From Fulvivirga aurantia (GTDB taxonomy: Bacteria > Bacteroidota > Bacteroidia > Cytophagales > Cyclobacteriaceae), in the NCBI RefSeq assembly GCF_009711475.1, contig NZ_SMMD01000906.1:1-15552 (forward strand): a stretch of 15,552 nt of DNA, read 5' to 3'. The position numbers and the translations under genes were made by a program. Below the pieces are notes generated by a model that was not told the DNA's origin, did not search any database, and worked only from the letters and a program-made list of their open reading frames with translations. This document shows positions 1 through 7,778 of the stretch, in pieces. Position 1 is the stretch's first letter. Each line of letters starts with the position of its first letter.

Positions 1-438
1 TAAATAGAGAGAAAACACGACTCTATATCCATCCGGCAGTTGATTTATAGCCATTTTCACCTGATCAATACTTACACCAAAATCTAGTTCTGCAGGTGAT
101 TCATCTACATAATGCTCGGGTTCATCAATCGGTACAAATTCCAATTGACTTTTTTTAATCGCATTTAAGGCCTTATTAATAACAATACGCTTGAGCCAGG
201 CGCCAAATGTAGCTTCGCCTTTGTAGCCATTGATATTTCGAAATGCACTTACAAAAGCATCTTGAAGTACATCCTCAGCGTCTTCCTGATTATTGGTAAT
301 GCGAAAGCAAATGTTATACATCGCCTTAGCATATAAATCATACAGCCTGCGTTGGGCATACCTGTCGCCTTCGCGGCAACGATTTATAAGAGTGTGGTGA
401 ATGTTTTTATGCTTTTCTGCCAAGGTAGTCTCAGTCAA
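1..438 (-). CDS. ECF-type RNA polymerase sigma-70 factor, 3' end beyond window
   Basis: This is an extracytoplasmic-function sigma factor that would bind core RNA polymerase and redirect it to a specific promoter set. From the TTG at 438, 146 codons read to the window edge without a stop. Sigma region 2 spans about residues 20-95. It includes RRLYDLYAKAMYNICFRI, the acidic stretch NNQEDAEDVLQDAFVSAF and the promoter-melting/-10 recognition stretch ATFGAWLKRIVINKALN. Region 4 begins at about residue 125 with INQLPDGYRVVFSLYL and is cut off by the edge. No ATG is usable: a TAG stop lies directly before the TTG at 438, and the first in-frame ATG (the M of AKAMYN) falls inside region 2. The start is therefore the TTG at 438 (reads M-T-E-T-T-L-A-E-K) or the TTG at 423. 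A possible ECF-type promoter sits just upstream. The family assignment is secure; target genes and any anti-sigma partner are not visible. Confidence 0.95.
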   Translation of the reverse strand, partial: MTETTLAEKHKNIHHTLINRCREGDRYAQRRLYDLYAKAMYNICFRITNNQEDAEDVLQDAFVSAFRNINGYKGEATFGAWLKRIVINKALNAIKKSQLEFVPIDEPEHYVDESPAELDFGVSIDQVKMAINQLPDGYRVVFSLYL

Positions 439-444
439 CTACTA

Positions 445-474
445 TATAGACAGAAAAGCATTTAGGAGGGTTGC
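445..474 (-). promoter_or_regulatory. Putative ECF-sigma promoter in front of the sigma factor gene
   Basis: Reading the minus strand, GCAACC (474-469) is followed after 17 bases by GTCTATA (451-445). An AAC-containing -35 with a GTC-containing -10 at 16-17 base spacing is the general layout of ECF-dependent promoters, which often drive their own sigma gene. Transcription would begin near 440-437, at or just before the TTG at 438. The element is seen directly; its use by this sigma factor is inferred. Confidence 0.5.
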
Positions 475-486
475 ATTTATAGCAAA

Positions 487-1209
487 TTACTTATCGACTG
501 AAGCCAGATTTTCTTTGGCCATCGCAAAATCAGGTGCTATCTCAAGTGCTTTGTTATAAAATTCTTTTGCCTTGGCCTTATCGCCCTGCTCCTGATAAAC
601 TAAGCCCTTAAGGTTGTAAAGCGCTACCTTGATTGGGTATTCTTTCTGTTCGCTGGATGTGGTTTGGAAAACAGCACTCATTTCTTCCAACTCTTTCTTA
701 CCTAACAAGATATCTGCGTTGGTCATGCTCTCGGCATATCTACCTAGCTCATACTGCAAAAAAGCAATTTTATATAGAACCTGCACCTCGTCTGTGAGCA
801 AGTAAAGACTCTCATATTTATCAAGGGCTTTATCTTTGGCACCAAGCTGCTCGAGTGAGTTGGCGTTGACTTCTAAACCACCAATGTGATTTTCGTTACG
901 CGTAACCAAATCATTTGAAGTAAGGGCTGCAGAAGCATATTGCTGCATCTGAAAATATAAAGCAGACAGTGAATACAAAATAGAGTCATTTTGAGGATTT
1001 TCTACCAGAAGGCTATACAATGCGTCTTTGGCTACTCTATAATCGTTGTAGCGAAGTGCTGCCTGATACTTGAAGGCATAATGGCTGCTGAATATTTGTC
1101 GTGCTGTAGGTTGCTTTTCTTTTGATTGTAACTGTCCAACCTCTTTATCCTGGGCTGAAGTGAGAAAAGCAACTAAAACTAGTGCAGTAACTAAAATCGA
1201 TCTTAACAT
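487..1209 (-). CDS. Exported tetratricopeptide repeat (TPR) protein
   Basis: This 240-residue protein has an N-terminal signal peptide (LRSILVTALVLVAFLTSAQ, cut likely near residue 19-20), so it should be periplasmic or membrane-attached outside the cytoplasm. The rest is helical repeat sequence. The best TPR lies at about residues 194-230 (VALYNLKGLVYQEQGDKAKA followed by KEFYNKALEIAPDF), with weaker TPR-like helices at about 50-85, 86-115 and 120-160. TPR domains are protein-binding scaffolds, and no catalytic motif is visible. The ATG start is well placed, with a 33-base gap to the stop of the tRNA nucleotidyltransferase gene, so the two are probably co-transcribed. The sigma factor gene follows 48 bases after its stop but seems to have its own promoter. 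The binding partner and pathway are unknown. Confidence 0.85.
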   Translation of the reverse strand: MLRSILVTALVLVAFLTSAQDKEVGQLQSKEKQPTARQIFSSHYAFKYQAALRYNDYRVAKDALYSLLVENPQNDSILYSLSALYFQMQQYASAALTSNDLVTRNENHIGGLEVNANSLEQLGAKDKALDKYESLYLLTDEVQVLYKIAFLQYELGRYAESMTNADILLGKKELEEMSAVFQTTSSEQKEYPIKVALYNLKGLVYQEQGDKAKAKEFYNKALEIAPDFAMAKENLASVDK

Positions 1210-1233
1210 ATTGATTTAAAATTTAATAAGCGG

Positions 1234-1241
1234 CAAATCTA
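1234..1241 (-). promoter_or_regulatory. Possible -7 box (TAGATTTG) before the TPR gene
   Basis: On the minus strand TAGATTTG matches the Bacteroidota -7 consensus TAnnTTTG exactly. It lies between the stop of the upstream gene and the ATG at 1209. No TTTG -33 element is evident about 20 bases upstream, so this is a weak candidate for an internal promoter. Confidence 0.25.
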
Positions 1242-1242
1242 A

Positions 1243-2664
1243 CTAATTTTGAACTTCTTTTTCTAACCCCTTTTGTTTGGCGATTTTGAGCATATACGCT
1301 CTGGCTTCCTCTTCATTGTTTCTTATAACACCTTCAAGTATCGCCTCTTTAATCTGCTCTTTTATTTCGCCCACTACCCTACTTGGTTTTAGGTTAAAAG
1401 TATTGATGATTTCATCACCCGAAATTGGGGGTTGAAAGTTTCTAACACGATCTTTCTCCTCCACTTGTTTCAATTTCTTTTCAACCTTCTTAAAATTGGC
1501 CAGGTACTTCTTCACCTTGTGGTGATTTTTTGAAGTGACATCAGCTCTGCAAAGTGCTAGCAAATCGTTTACATCATCACCTGCCTCGAATAATAACCTC
1601 CGGATGGCAGTATCTGTAATATTGTCTTTTACAAGAGCAATAGGCCTCAAATGAAGTCTTACGAGCTTCTTTACATAATTCATCTTCTCATTAAGCGGCA
1701 ATTTTAGCTTTCTGAAAATACCCGGAACCATGCGCGCACCTTTATCTTCATGTCCGTGGAAGGTCCAGCCGACTTTTTTATCAAATCGTTTTGTAGGTGG
1801 TTTGGCAATGTCATGCAGAATGGCTGCCCAACGCAACCAGAGATCATCAGACTTCTCTGCTACATTATCCAGCACTTGTAAAGTATGGTAGAAATTGTCT
1901 TTATGAGATTTGCCGTCAATGGTTTCCACACCGTGTAAGGCAATCATCTCAGGAAAAAACTGGTGTAACAAGCCACTGTGAAATAATAGCTTGAAACCAT
2001 ATGAAGGGGTTCTTGATAAGATTATTTTGTTGAGCTCCGTGGAAACACGCTCCATAGAGACGATGCTCATTCTTTCGCAATTCTCGACAATGCCTTCAAA
2101 GGTGTTTGGCTCAATGTCAAACATCAGTTGTGACGCAAATCTTACAGCACGCATCATTCTCAACGGATCGTCAGAAAAAGTAATTGAGGGATCGAGAGGA
2201 GTTCTAATGGTTTTTCTTTTTAAGTCTTTGAGCCCATTAAAGGGATCAATTACAGCCCCATAATTATGTGCTTGCAGACTAATTGCCATGGCATTGATCG
2301 TAAAATCACGTCTGTTCTGATCATCCTCAAGCGTGCCATCCTCTACAATAGGTTTGCGACTATCTTTACGGTAAGATTCCTTTCTGGCACCTACAAACTC
2401 GAGCTCCCAGTCTTTGTGCTTGACCATAGCGGTACCAAAGTTTTTAAAAACACTCAACTTGGCGCTATTAAGCGCTTTTGAAACCTCAGTAGCCAATGCA
2501 ATACCACTACCAACACAAACAAAGTCGATATCCTTTGAGCTTCTTTTAAGTACCAGATCCCTTACGTAGCCCCCTACTACATAGCTTTCCAGATCAAGTT
2601 TTTGTGCGCAAGACGCAACAGTTTTAAAGATTGATATATCGTTGAGTTGTGCCGAAAAATTCAT
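1243..2664 (-). CDS. CCA tRNA nucleotidyltransferase with HD domain (poly(A) polymerase family)
   Basis: This is a 473-residue cytoplasmic class II nucleotidyltransferase that adds or repairs the CCA 3' end of tRNAs. The N-terminal catalytic head shows VGGYVRDLVL (residues 30-39), the metal-binding DID (45-47), and RRDFTINAMAI (118-128), the standard tRNA nucleotidyltransferase motif. The neck motif SDDPLRMMRAVRFASQ follows at about 164-179. An HD-type phosphohydrolase domain follows, with H260 in FYHTLQVLDN, the HD pair of AAILHDIAKPP (about 280-290) and HGHEDKGARM (about 303-312). Length fits Bacteroidota homologues that carry an HD domain. Whether the HD domain is an active 2',3'-cyclic phosphodiesterase/phosphatase cannot be told here. 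The ATG at 2664 begins just before the first conserved helix, and a TAnnTTTG promoter lies about 70 bases upstream. The TPR gene follows after 33 bases. Confidence 0.95.
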   Translation of the reverse strand: MNFSAQLNDISIFKTVASCAQKLDLESYVVGGYVRDLVLKRSSKDIDFVCVGSGIALATEVSKALNSAKLSVFKNFGTAMVKHKDWELEFVGARKESYRKDSRKPIVEDGTLEDDQNRRDFTINAMAISLQAHNYGAVIDPFNGLKDLKRKTIRTPLDPSITFSDDPLRMMRAVRFASQLMFDIEPNTFEGIVENCERMSIVSMERVSTELNKIILSRTPSYGFKLLFHSGLLHQFFPEMIALHGVETIDGKSHKDNFYHTLQVLDNVAEKSDDLWLRWAAILHDIAKPPTKRFDKKVGWTFHGHEDKGARMVPGIFRKLKLPLNEKMNYVKKLVRLHLRPIALVKDNITDTAIRRLLFEAGDDVNDLLALCRADVTSKNHHKVKKYLANFKKVEKKLKQVEEKDRVRNFQPPISGDEIINTFNLKPSRVVGEIKEQIKEAILEGVIRNNEEEARAYMLKIAKQKGLEKEVQN

Positions 2665-2730
2665 GAAATATGTTAATGGCTGTTTGGTATCATTGCGGTA
2701 TTATTACCCGGTATACCATCAAAATCAGTG

Positions 2731-2738
2731 CAAAGTTA
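2731..2738 (-). promoter_or_regulatory. Likely Bacteroidota -7 element (TAACTTTG) for the tRNA nucleotidyltransferase gene
   Basis: The minus strand reads TAACTTTGCA, an exact match to the TAnnTTTG -7 box in the common Bacteroidota context ending in GCA. The expected -33 region, about 19-23 bases upstream, has a T-run (TGTTTTTAG) rather than a perfect TTTG. Transcription from about 2724 would give a leader of about 60 bases. It separates this gene from the T9SS cassette upstream. Confidence 0.55.
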
Positions 2739-2784
2739 GCACTAAATTAATAAGCTAAAAACATCATGTAGACTTTGGTATTTG

Positions 2785-3810
2785 CTATTTGGTGAATGTC
2801 GGACAGGGAATGAATTTGTCTTTGTGTTTTACTTTACGTCTTAGCGAAACATCAACACTATACTTGAGTGCAATTTCATGTGCTCCACCAGAGACCGAGC
2901 TAAGGTCTGAGATAGTAAAATCGTAGCTGTAGCCAATTTCAAGGTTATCAAATTGCATTCCTAATATCATCACCAAAGCATCCTGACTCACATTGTCTTT
3001 TGTATCTTGCTGTATAGGTATCCCCCTATACCAGGCACCAATCATTACCGGTGAATAATTGAAATGTAAACCGACATCCAGCTGGTCAAAATTGCCTTGA
3101 TTTTGATAAACAAACGAAGGCGATATACTAGACACCCTATCTCTTTTAAAAACTCCATTATAAAGCGGAATCTTCACCCCTGCGTGTAAAGATTTTTTCA
3201 TAGGCACCTTACTCTCTACATCTAATAAAGACTTATTTGGAGTATTGATATGGCTGGCAGAAAACCCTGCCCAGAACGTCTTGTTGTAGATCAAAATCCC
3301 AGCCCCAAAATCAAAATAATTGGCACTGCCCAGGTTGTTCATCACTTGTGAGTCTGTAGTTGGCGCCTGACCACGGTCTGAAAAATCAAGTTGATCGCCA
3401 AAAACTAATTTATTAAAATCGATATCGCGCATACCGTAGCCAAAAGACAAACCTGGAGTTACCACCCACTTGTCTGATAACTGCACTTTGTACGAGTAGA
3501 TAAACTGAAGCGTAGTCGAAGTTAAGTCTGCCGAACCAGCTTTATCTACGGTTGCTAAAAATCCAACACCACTTCTTACTTCTGCCACATTATAATCATA
3601 GGAGAAGGCATAGGTCACGAAACCATTAGCTATCGCGGGCCATTGATTCCTATAATTTGCTATCAGGCGATGATTGTTACCCGTACCTGCAAAGGCAGGG
3701 TTTAGGTAAAGGGGTGCCGAATAGTATTGCGAAAAATGAGGGTCTTGTGCCCTCGCCTCGGTAAATACGATTGCAATAATTACAAATACAAATACTATCC
3801 TCTTCATCAT
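2785..3810 (-). CDS. PorP/SprF family type IX secretion membrane protein (cassette B)
   Basis: This 341-residue protein is predicted to be an outer-membrane beta-barrel of the PorP/SprF family. Members help export or anchor T9SS substrates that carry type B sorting domains. A signal peptide covers about residues 1-21 (IVFVFVIIAIVFTEARA), followed by the family hallmark QDPHFSQYYSAPLYLNPAFA. Other family features are the GVGF segment after FSYDYNV, IGAWYRGIPI near residue 260, and EIGYSYDFTISDLSSVSGGA followed by HEIALKY near the C-terminus. It ends in PCPTFTK, similar to the PCPTF of the paralogue at 7779-8819. The coding sequence begins ATGATGA, overlapping the TGA stop of the upstream large gene, so translational coupling is likely; the second ATG at 3807 is an equally possible start. 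The partner is inferred to be the protein at 3807-7616. Confidence 0.92.
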   Translation of the reverse strand: MMKRIVFVFVIIAIVFTEARAQDPHFSQYYSAPLYLNPAFAGTGNNHRLIANYRNQWPAIANGFVTYAFSYDYNVAEVRSGVGFLATVDKAGSADLTSTTLQFIYSYKVQLSDKWVVTPGLSFGYGMRDIDFNKLVFGDQLDFSDRGQAPTTDSQVMNNLGSANYFDFGAGILIYNKTFWAGFSASHINTPNKSLLDVESKVPMKKSLHAGVKIPLYNGVFKRDRVSSISPSFVYQNQGNFDQLDVGLHFNYSPVMIGAWYRGIPIQQDTKDNVSQDALVMILGMQFDNLEIGYSYDFTISDLSSVSGGAHEIALKYSVDVSLRRKVKHKDKFIPCPTFTK

Positions 3811-6800
3811 CTTATCAGATTTACATCACCCACTCTGGTAGCACTCTCACCACTATCAAAAACAAGGCTGAGTTTGTAGACGTACACGTCTTGCGGCATC
3901 AATTTTCCTTTATAGTAGCCGTCCCAACCTATGCCTTTGTTTGTTGACCTAAATAATAGCTCACCCCATCGATTAAAAATGAGCATCTCAAATTCTTTTA
4001 CTTGCTGTGTTTTTGGTAAGAAAATATCATTAGCCCCTGGTGCTCCTCCAGCTTCACCACCCGAAGGACCTGAAGGATCTGGCGAGAAAGCATTTGGTAT
4101 AAGTATGCGACCAACAGCCTTGGCTTCTACAATACCTTTACGCGTGAGCGTATCGGCACAACCACTGCTGTTTTGAGCTATCAACGCGATATCATACACA
4201 CCCTCTTCCTGATAATAATGAATAGGCTCTGCCTCATTAGAAGAGTTACCATCTCCAAACTCCCAGGTAAAGGAAGAAGCACCTGTAGACCGATTGGCCA
4301 GGTAAATTGGATTATCCGGTACCAGCACAACAGCAGGGCGTACTTCAAAAGCAGCTACAGGTTGTGGGTATACCCGGATGATATCAGTTTTTGTTTTTGT
4401 AATGGTGTCTTCTAAAATGTTAGAAGCTGTTAATGATACAGTGTAAAGACCTGGCTCATAATATGTATGTACCGGATCTGCCGCCACTGATGTACCCTCA
4501 CCTTCTCCAAAATCCCAAAAGTAACTATCAGGTTCTGCATACTGGCTCAGGTTTTCAAATCTAATGGTAAGTGGCGCGCAACCACTTGCCACATTAAAAT
4601 CAAAGTCTACCATAGGTGGTATCGGATTTATCTTTACAGTCTTGGCCACCACTTTCACACACTCATTAAGAGATATCGTAAGCGTAATGGTATAATCGCC
4701 ATAAGTCTCATAAGTGTAACTGCCTATATTCTTTGCGGTAGAAGTATTTCCATCACCGAAATCCCACAAATAAGTCCACGGGCCATCGTTAGTAGTATTT
4801 ACAATATCAACTGTGGAATTGGGCAGGGTTTGCACCAATGGACTTACATCGAAATCTGCGTTAATATTGTAGGAGGCAGGTACTGTATAGTTTTCGATAG
4901 TTTGGGCGCTCTCACAGCCTGCAAAATTTTCTGTAATTAGCTCGATAGAGACTTCAATATCACTGTTGTTTCTGGTAGTGAGATGCGTAATCTCATCGTT
5001 GGTACCTGTGATTGTATTTATAATTACTCCGTTTTCTTTTACCACCCATTTGTATTCGGTCAGGCCTTTTTGCAAAGCTTCTGCTTTTACCTGCATGATT
5101 TCACAGTCGAGTGTGAGTGTATCTAATGCCATGGTACCGTCAGGTACAGGATTAATTCTTATCACACGCGTGGAGTCTCCTGAGCAACCAGAAGGCAGTG
5201 TAGACGAAAGTGTGACATCAAAATTTTTGATTGATTGCGAATTGTTTTCAAACGAATATGTAAATGACGGGATAGTGCCCGTGCTTTGCTGAAAAATCTG
5301 ACCATTCTCATCATTTATGGTCCAGGTGTAATCTGTAGGATTTAGTGATTGAGTTTCCGGGTCTACAGCAAAATCGACAGATACAGGAGAACAATTATCA
5401 GCGAAAGGCGAATAATTTAAAGAACTAAAACCAGATCTAGGACCAGGTAATACGGTTATACTAATAGGAGCACTCACAGTTTCACAGCCTCTTTGTGTCA
5501 CCGCTCTCAACCTCACATCAAAGGTTTTATTAGCCGTTGTTAAATTCTCGAAATCTCTGGTAAAAACATCTGAAAAGTTAGCATCAGATGGATCCTGAAT
5601 AGAATCAACCACATAACCGCTACCCTCATCGATTTCCCAAATATATTGAGTTATCACATCCGGTTGGCTTCCAACGCCATTATTGGTAAAGTTTACGGTA
5701 AGTACACTACAATCATTGTTATTGTCAGCTGTGATATCTGCTATTGGCATTGGGTCAACAACCACTGTTTGCGTTACAAAATCGCTACAGCCGTTTTGAT
5801 CCGTCATAATTCTCAGTGCCACTTCATATGTTCCGGCCGCAGGGTAAGTCCTATCGAAATCTACCTGATTATCGAAAGCAGCATCTTTGTTAAAGGTGAC
5901 TCCATCGTAATCAAAATCCCATTCCCAAGAAACGATGATTTCGCCATTGATAGCATTTAGAGTAGACTGATCAGTAAAATGAGTCGAAGAACCTTCGCAT
6001 ACCCTATCAACCACAAAATCTGCCACAGGATTTTCATAGACTATAACTTCTGTTTCGTAGATATTCTCACAATCTGTAACAGCATCTTTGATACGTAACC
6101 GAGCACGGTATACGCCTATATTGATATAGCTCAAATCAAATGGGCCTAATGGATTAGAAGAGTAACCAGGTCCAGGTTCCTCTCTAATCAGTGTGTTATT
6201 TTCATCATAAAACTCCCATCTCCATCGAGTAGTAGGCGTTACTGTTCCTACACTTATATCTTCAAATCGTACATCAAAAGTTTGTGGGTTGGCAGGGTCC
6301 TGACAAAAGGCAGGTGTAATTGGGTTACCAGCCAGATCGGTAGTTTCAATCTGAGCTACTAGTGAAGGTGTAATGTTAACCAAAACATCAAACTGGGCCA
6401 TACAATTACTTTGTGCTGCATTGTTAGTAGCCGTAAGCCTAATCAGTTTTTGCCCGGATGTGCTGTACGAAAAAGTAGGGTTATTGGCATTAGAAGTGGC
6501 TAATGAAACTGTACCGGTATTATCATCGAAAAATTCCCAGCTATAACTATCCGCCCCAACACTTTCATTATCAAAGTAAATAATATCACCAATACAAAAA
6601 TCAGTAGTAACAACGCCTGCAGCATTATCTTTCCTGGTTAGAAAATCGGGTGTAGGCGCATCTACAATCCTCACATAAGCTGTCGTAGAAATAGCCTCGT
6701 CATAGTTGGGATCCGCTGCATTGCCATTAAATGGATTACAAACATTCCAATTAAACATAGTCACTTCAAAGACGCTACCTACAGCGTTGGCTGCGTTGGC

Positions 6801-7616
6801 AGGGGCATTTATCGGAAAAGATACTGACAAAGGACCGTCAGCCGGAAATGGTATGGCATCGACCGGACCAAAATATGCTGCTGTAATCAAAAGTCCTCCT
6901 GTACCACGTGTATCGGTAGTAGCTAAAGCACCTGTTCCATCAGTTAAATTTTGAACACCTCCATCATTTAAGCTTAAGTCTCTGATACTGTTGCCGGCAT
7001 TGTGATTGGTACCATACACAAATTGTACATGACGTTGTTGCCTGTTAGGATTATCGGGTTCTGCCGTTAAATTACAATTAAAGAAAGAATCGTCAGCAAA
7101 AACTGCATTGGTAACTGCATCTCCATAGCATACATCATAAAATTCGGGAGTGATGGACAGGTTGCCTCCAAACTCATTATCTCGTGCCCATGAAAAGGCA
7201 CGCTGCTGTTGCTCAGAAGTCGGGCAAACGGCTCCATTTATCAACACAAATGCAGTAGGAAAGTAACCACATTCGTTATTGACGGGATATGTAAAAGTGG
7301 CTGTCGCAGTAAATTTAGTATCTCCTGCTGAAGCTATAAGTCCAGAGCCAATATCTACAAAAGTGGTAGAGTTGGCAGGATCATTCCACTCGAAAAGAAT
7401 CCCAATAGAATTAGGATTTTGAGCTACATTAAAACTGTATGTAATTGTGTAATCTGTTACCGAAGTAGGTGCACAATCCTGATCGGTATTAAAAGATATA
7501 TCAAACTGAGACCTCAGTGTATTACACTGGCTTACGGCATCTTTTATACCAATAGCGGTCATTAATAATATGACCAGCCAAAATATGTAATGAGCAAAAG
7601 GATTTTTTATGGACAA
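3807..7616 (-). CDS. Large secreted PKD-repeat protein with T9SS type B sorting domain (cassette B)
   Basis: This 1269-residue surface protein is probably an adhesin or cell-surface filament exported by the type IX secretion system. A signal peptide or anchor lies at residues 1-30 (FWLVILLMTAIGIKDAVSQ). Residues 31 to about 320 form a Cys-containing N-terminal module I do not recognise. About nine PKD or PKD-like beta domains follow, roughly 322-418, 419-529, 530-621, 622-724, 725-824, 825-913, 915-998, 1000-1084 and 1085-1164. The last three are the clearest, with WDFGDGNTS, WDFGEGEG and WEFGDGNSS. Residues 1169-1269 are the C-terminal sorting domain. The only workable start is TTG at 7616: a TAA lies five codons upstream, and the next ATG (residue 19) would destroy the signal peptide. 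The PorP/SprF gene overlaps its stop by four bases. The ligand is unknown. Confidence 0.88.
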   Translation of the reverse strand: MSIKNPFAHYIFWLVILLMTAIGIKDAVSQCNTLRSQFDISFNTDQDCAPTSVTDYTITYSFNVAQNPNSIGILFEWNDPANSTTFVDIGSGLIASAGDTKFTATATFTYPVNNECGYFPTAFVLINGAVCPTSEQQQRAFSWARDNEFGGNLSITPEFYDVCYGDAVTNAVFADDSFFNCNLTAEPDNPNRQQRHVQFVYGTNHNAGNSIRDLSLNDGGVQNLTDGTGALATTDTRGTGGLLITAAYFGPVDAIPFPADGPLSVSFPINAPANAANAVGSVFEVTMFNWNVCNPFNGNAADPNYDEAISTTAYVRIVDAPTPDFLTRKDNAAGVVTTDFCIGDIIYFDNESVGADSYSWEFFDDNTGTVSLATSNANNPTFSYSTSGQKLIRLTATNNAAQSNCMAQFDVLVNITPSLVAQIETTDLAGNPITPAFCQDPANPQTFDVRFEDISVGTVTPTTRWRWEFYDENNTLIREEPGPGYSSNPLGPFDLSYINIGVYRARLRIKDAVTDCENIYETEVIVYENPVADFVVDRVCEGSSTHFTDQSTLNAINGEIIVSWEWDFDYDGVTFNKDAAFDNQVDFDRTYPAAGTYEVALRIMTDQNGCSDFVTQTVVVDPMPIADITADNNNDCSVLTVNFTNNGVGSQPDVITQYIWEIDEGSGYVVDSIQDPSDANFSDVFTRDFENLTTANKTFDVRLRAVTQRGCETVSAPISITVLPGPRSGFSSLNYSPFADNCSPVSVDFAVDPETQSLNPTDYTWTINDENGQIFQQSTGTIPSFTYSFENNSQSIKNFDVTLSSTLPSGCSGDSTRVIRINPVPDGTMALDTLTLDCEIMQVKAEALQKGLTEYKWVVKENGVIINTITGTNDEITHLTTRNNSDIEVSIELITENFAGCESAQTIENYTVPASYNINADFDVSPLVQTLPNSTVDIVNTTNDGPWTYLWDFGDGNTSTAKNIGSYTYETYGDYTITLTISLNECVKVVAKTVKINPIPPMVDFDFNVASGCAPLTIRFENLSQYAEPDSYFWDFGEGEGTSVAADPVHTYYEPGLYTVSLTASNILEDTITKTKTDIIRVYPQPVAAFEVRPAVVLVPDNPIYLANRSTGASSFTWEFGDGNSSNEAEPIHYYQEEGVYDIALIAQNSSGCADTLTRKGIVEAKAVGRILIPNAFSPDPSGPSGGEAGGAPGANDIFLPKTQQVKEFEMLIFNRWGELLFRSTNKGIGWDGYYKGKLMPQDVYVYKLSLVFDSGESATRVGDVNLIR
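3810..4112 (-). other. T9SS type B C-terminal sorting domain of the cassette B protein
   Basis: About residues 1169-1269 form the gliding-motility-associated (CHU_C-like) C-terminal domain that directs T9SS export. Visible hallmarks are IPNAFSPDPSG, then a Gly-rich insert GPSGGEAGGAPGA, then NDIFLP, FEMLIFNRWGELLF, GWDGYYKGKLMP, DVYVYKLSLVF and the ending TRVGDVNLIR. The Gly-rich insert replaces the compact NGDGxND of many family members, as also in the cassette A protein. Confidence 0.9.
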
Positions 7617-7706
7617 AGCTTCAGTGTTTTAAAATTACCACTAAAGCCAACTGCAAGACACCAATAAATACGCGAAAATAAAGAAAAGAAACCCTTACCT
7701 AGCTGG

Positions 7707-7727
7707 TTATCAATAAATTATCGATAA
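7707..7727. promoter_or_regulatory. Tandem 10-bp near-palindromes, possible operator
   Basis: The plus strand reads TTATCAATAA (7707-7716), one A, then TTATCGATAA (7718-7727). The second is a perfect palindrome and the first differs by one base. The 11-base period places both on the same helix face, as for paired dimer sites. They lie in the 162-base gap (7617-7778) between the cassettes, about 90-110 bases before the TTG start of the large cassette B gene. The rest of the gap is AT-rich, with no convincing terminator and only a weak -7-like TATTTTCG (minus strand, 7680-7673). The operator role is inferred. Confidence 0.3.
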
Positions 7728-7778
7728 GGCGTAATTTTCAGCCATGAGCCGTATTTTGCTTACGATGAACAGACAGTA

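Noticed and set aside
2686..2717. Three GGTAT repeats and the palindrome GGTATACC in the leader of the tRNA nucleotidyltransferase gene
   Set aside because: The motifs are only 5-8 bases with uneven spacing and form at best a 5-bp stem; this is not enough to call an operator or riboswitch.
7728..7778. Possible terminator after the cassette A PorP/SprF gene (CGTAA and TTACG arms)
   Set aside because: The stem is only 5 bp with a long loop and lacks a following T-run on the minus strand.
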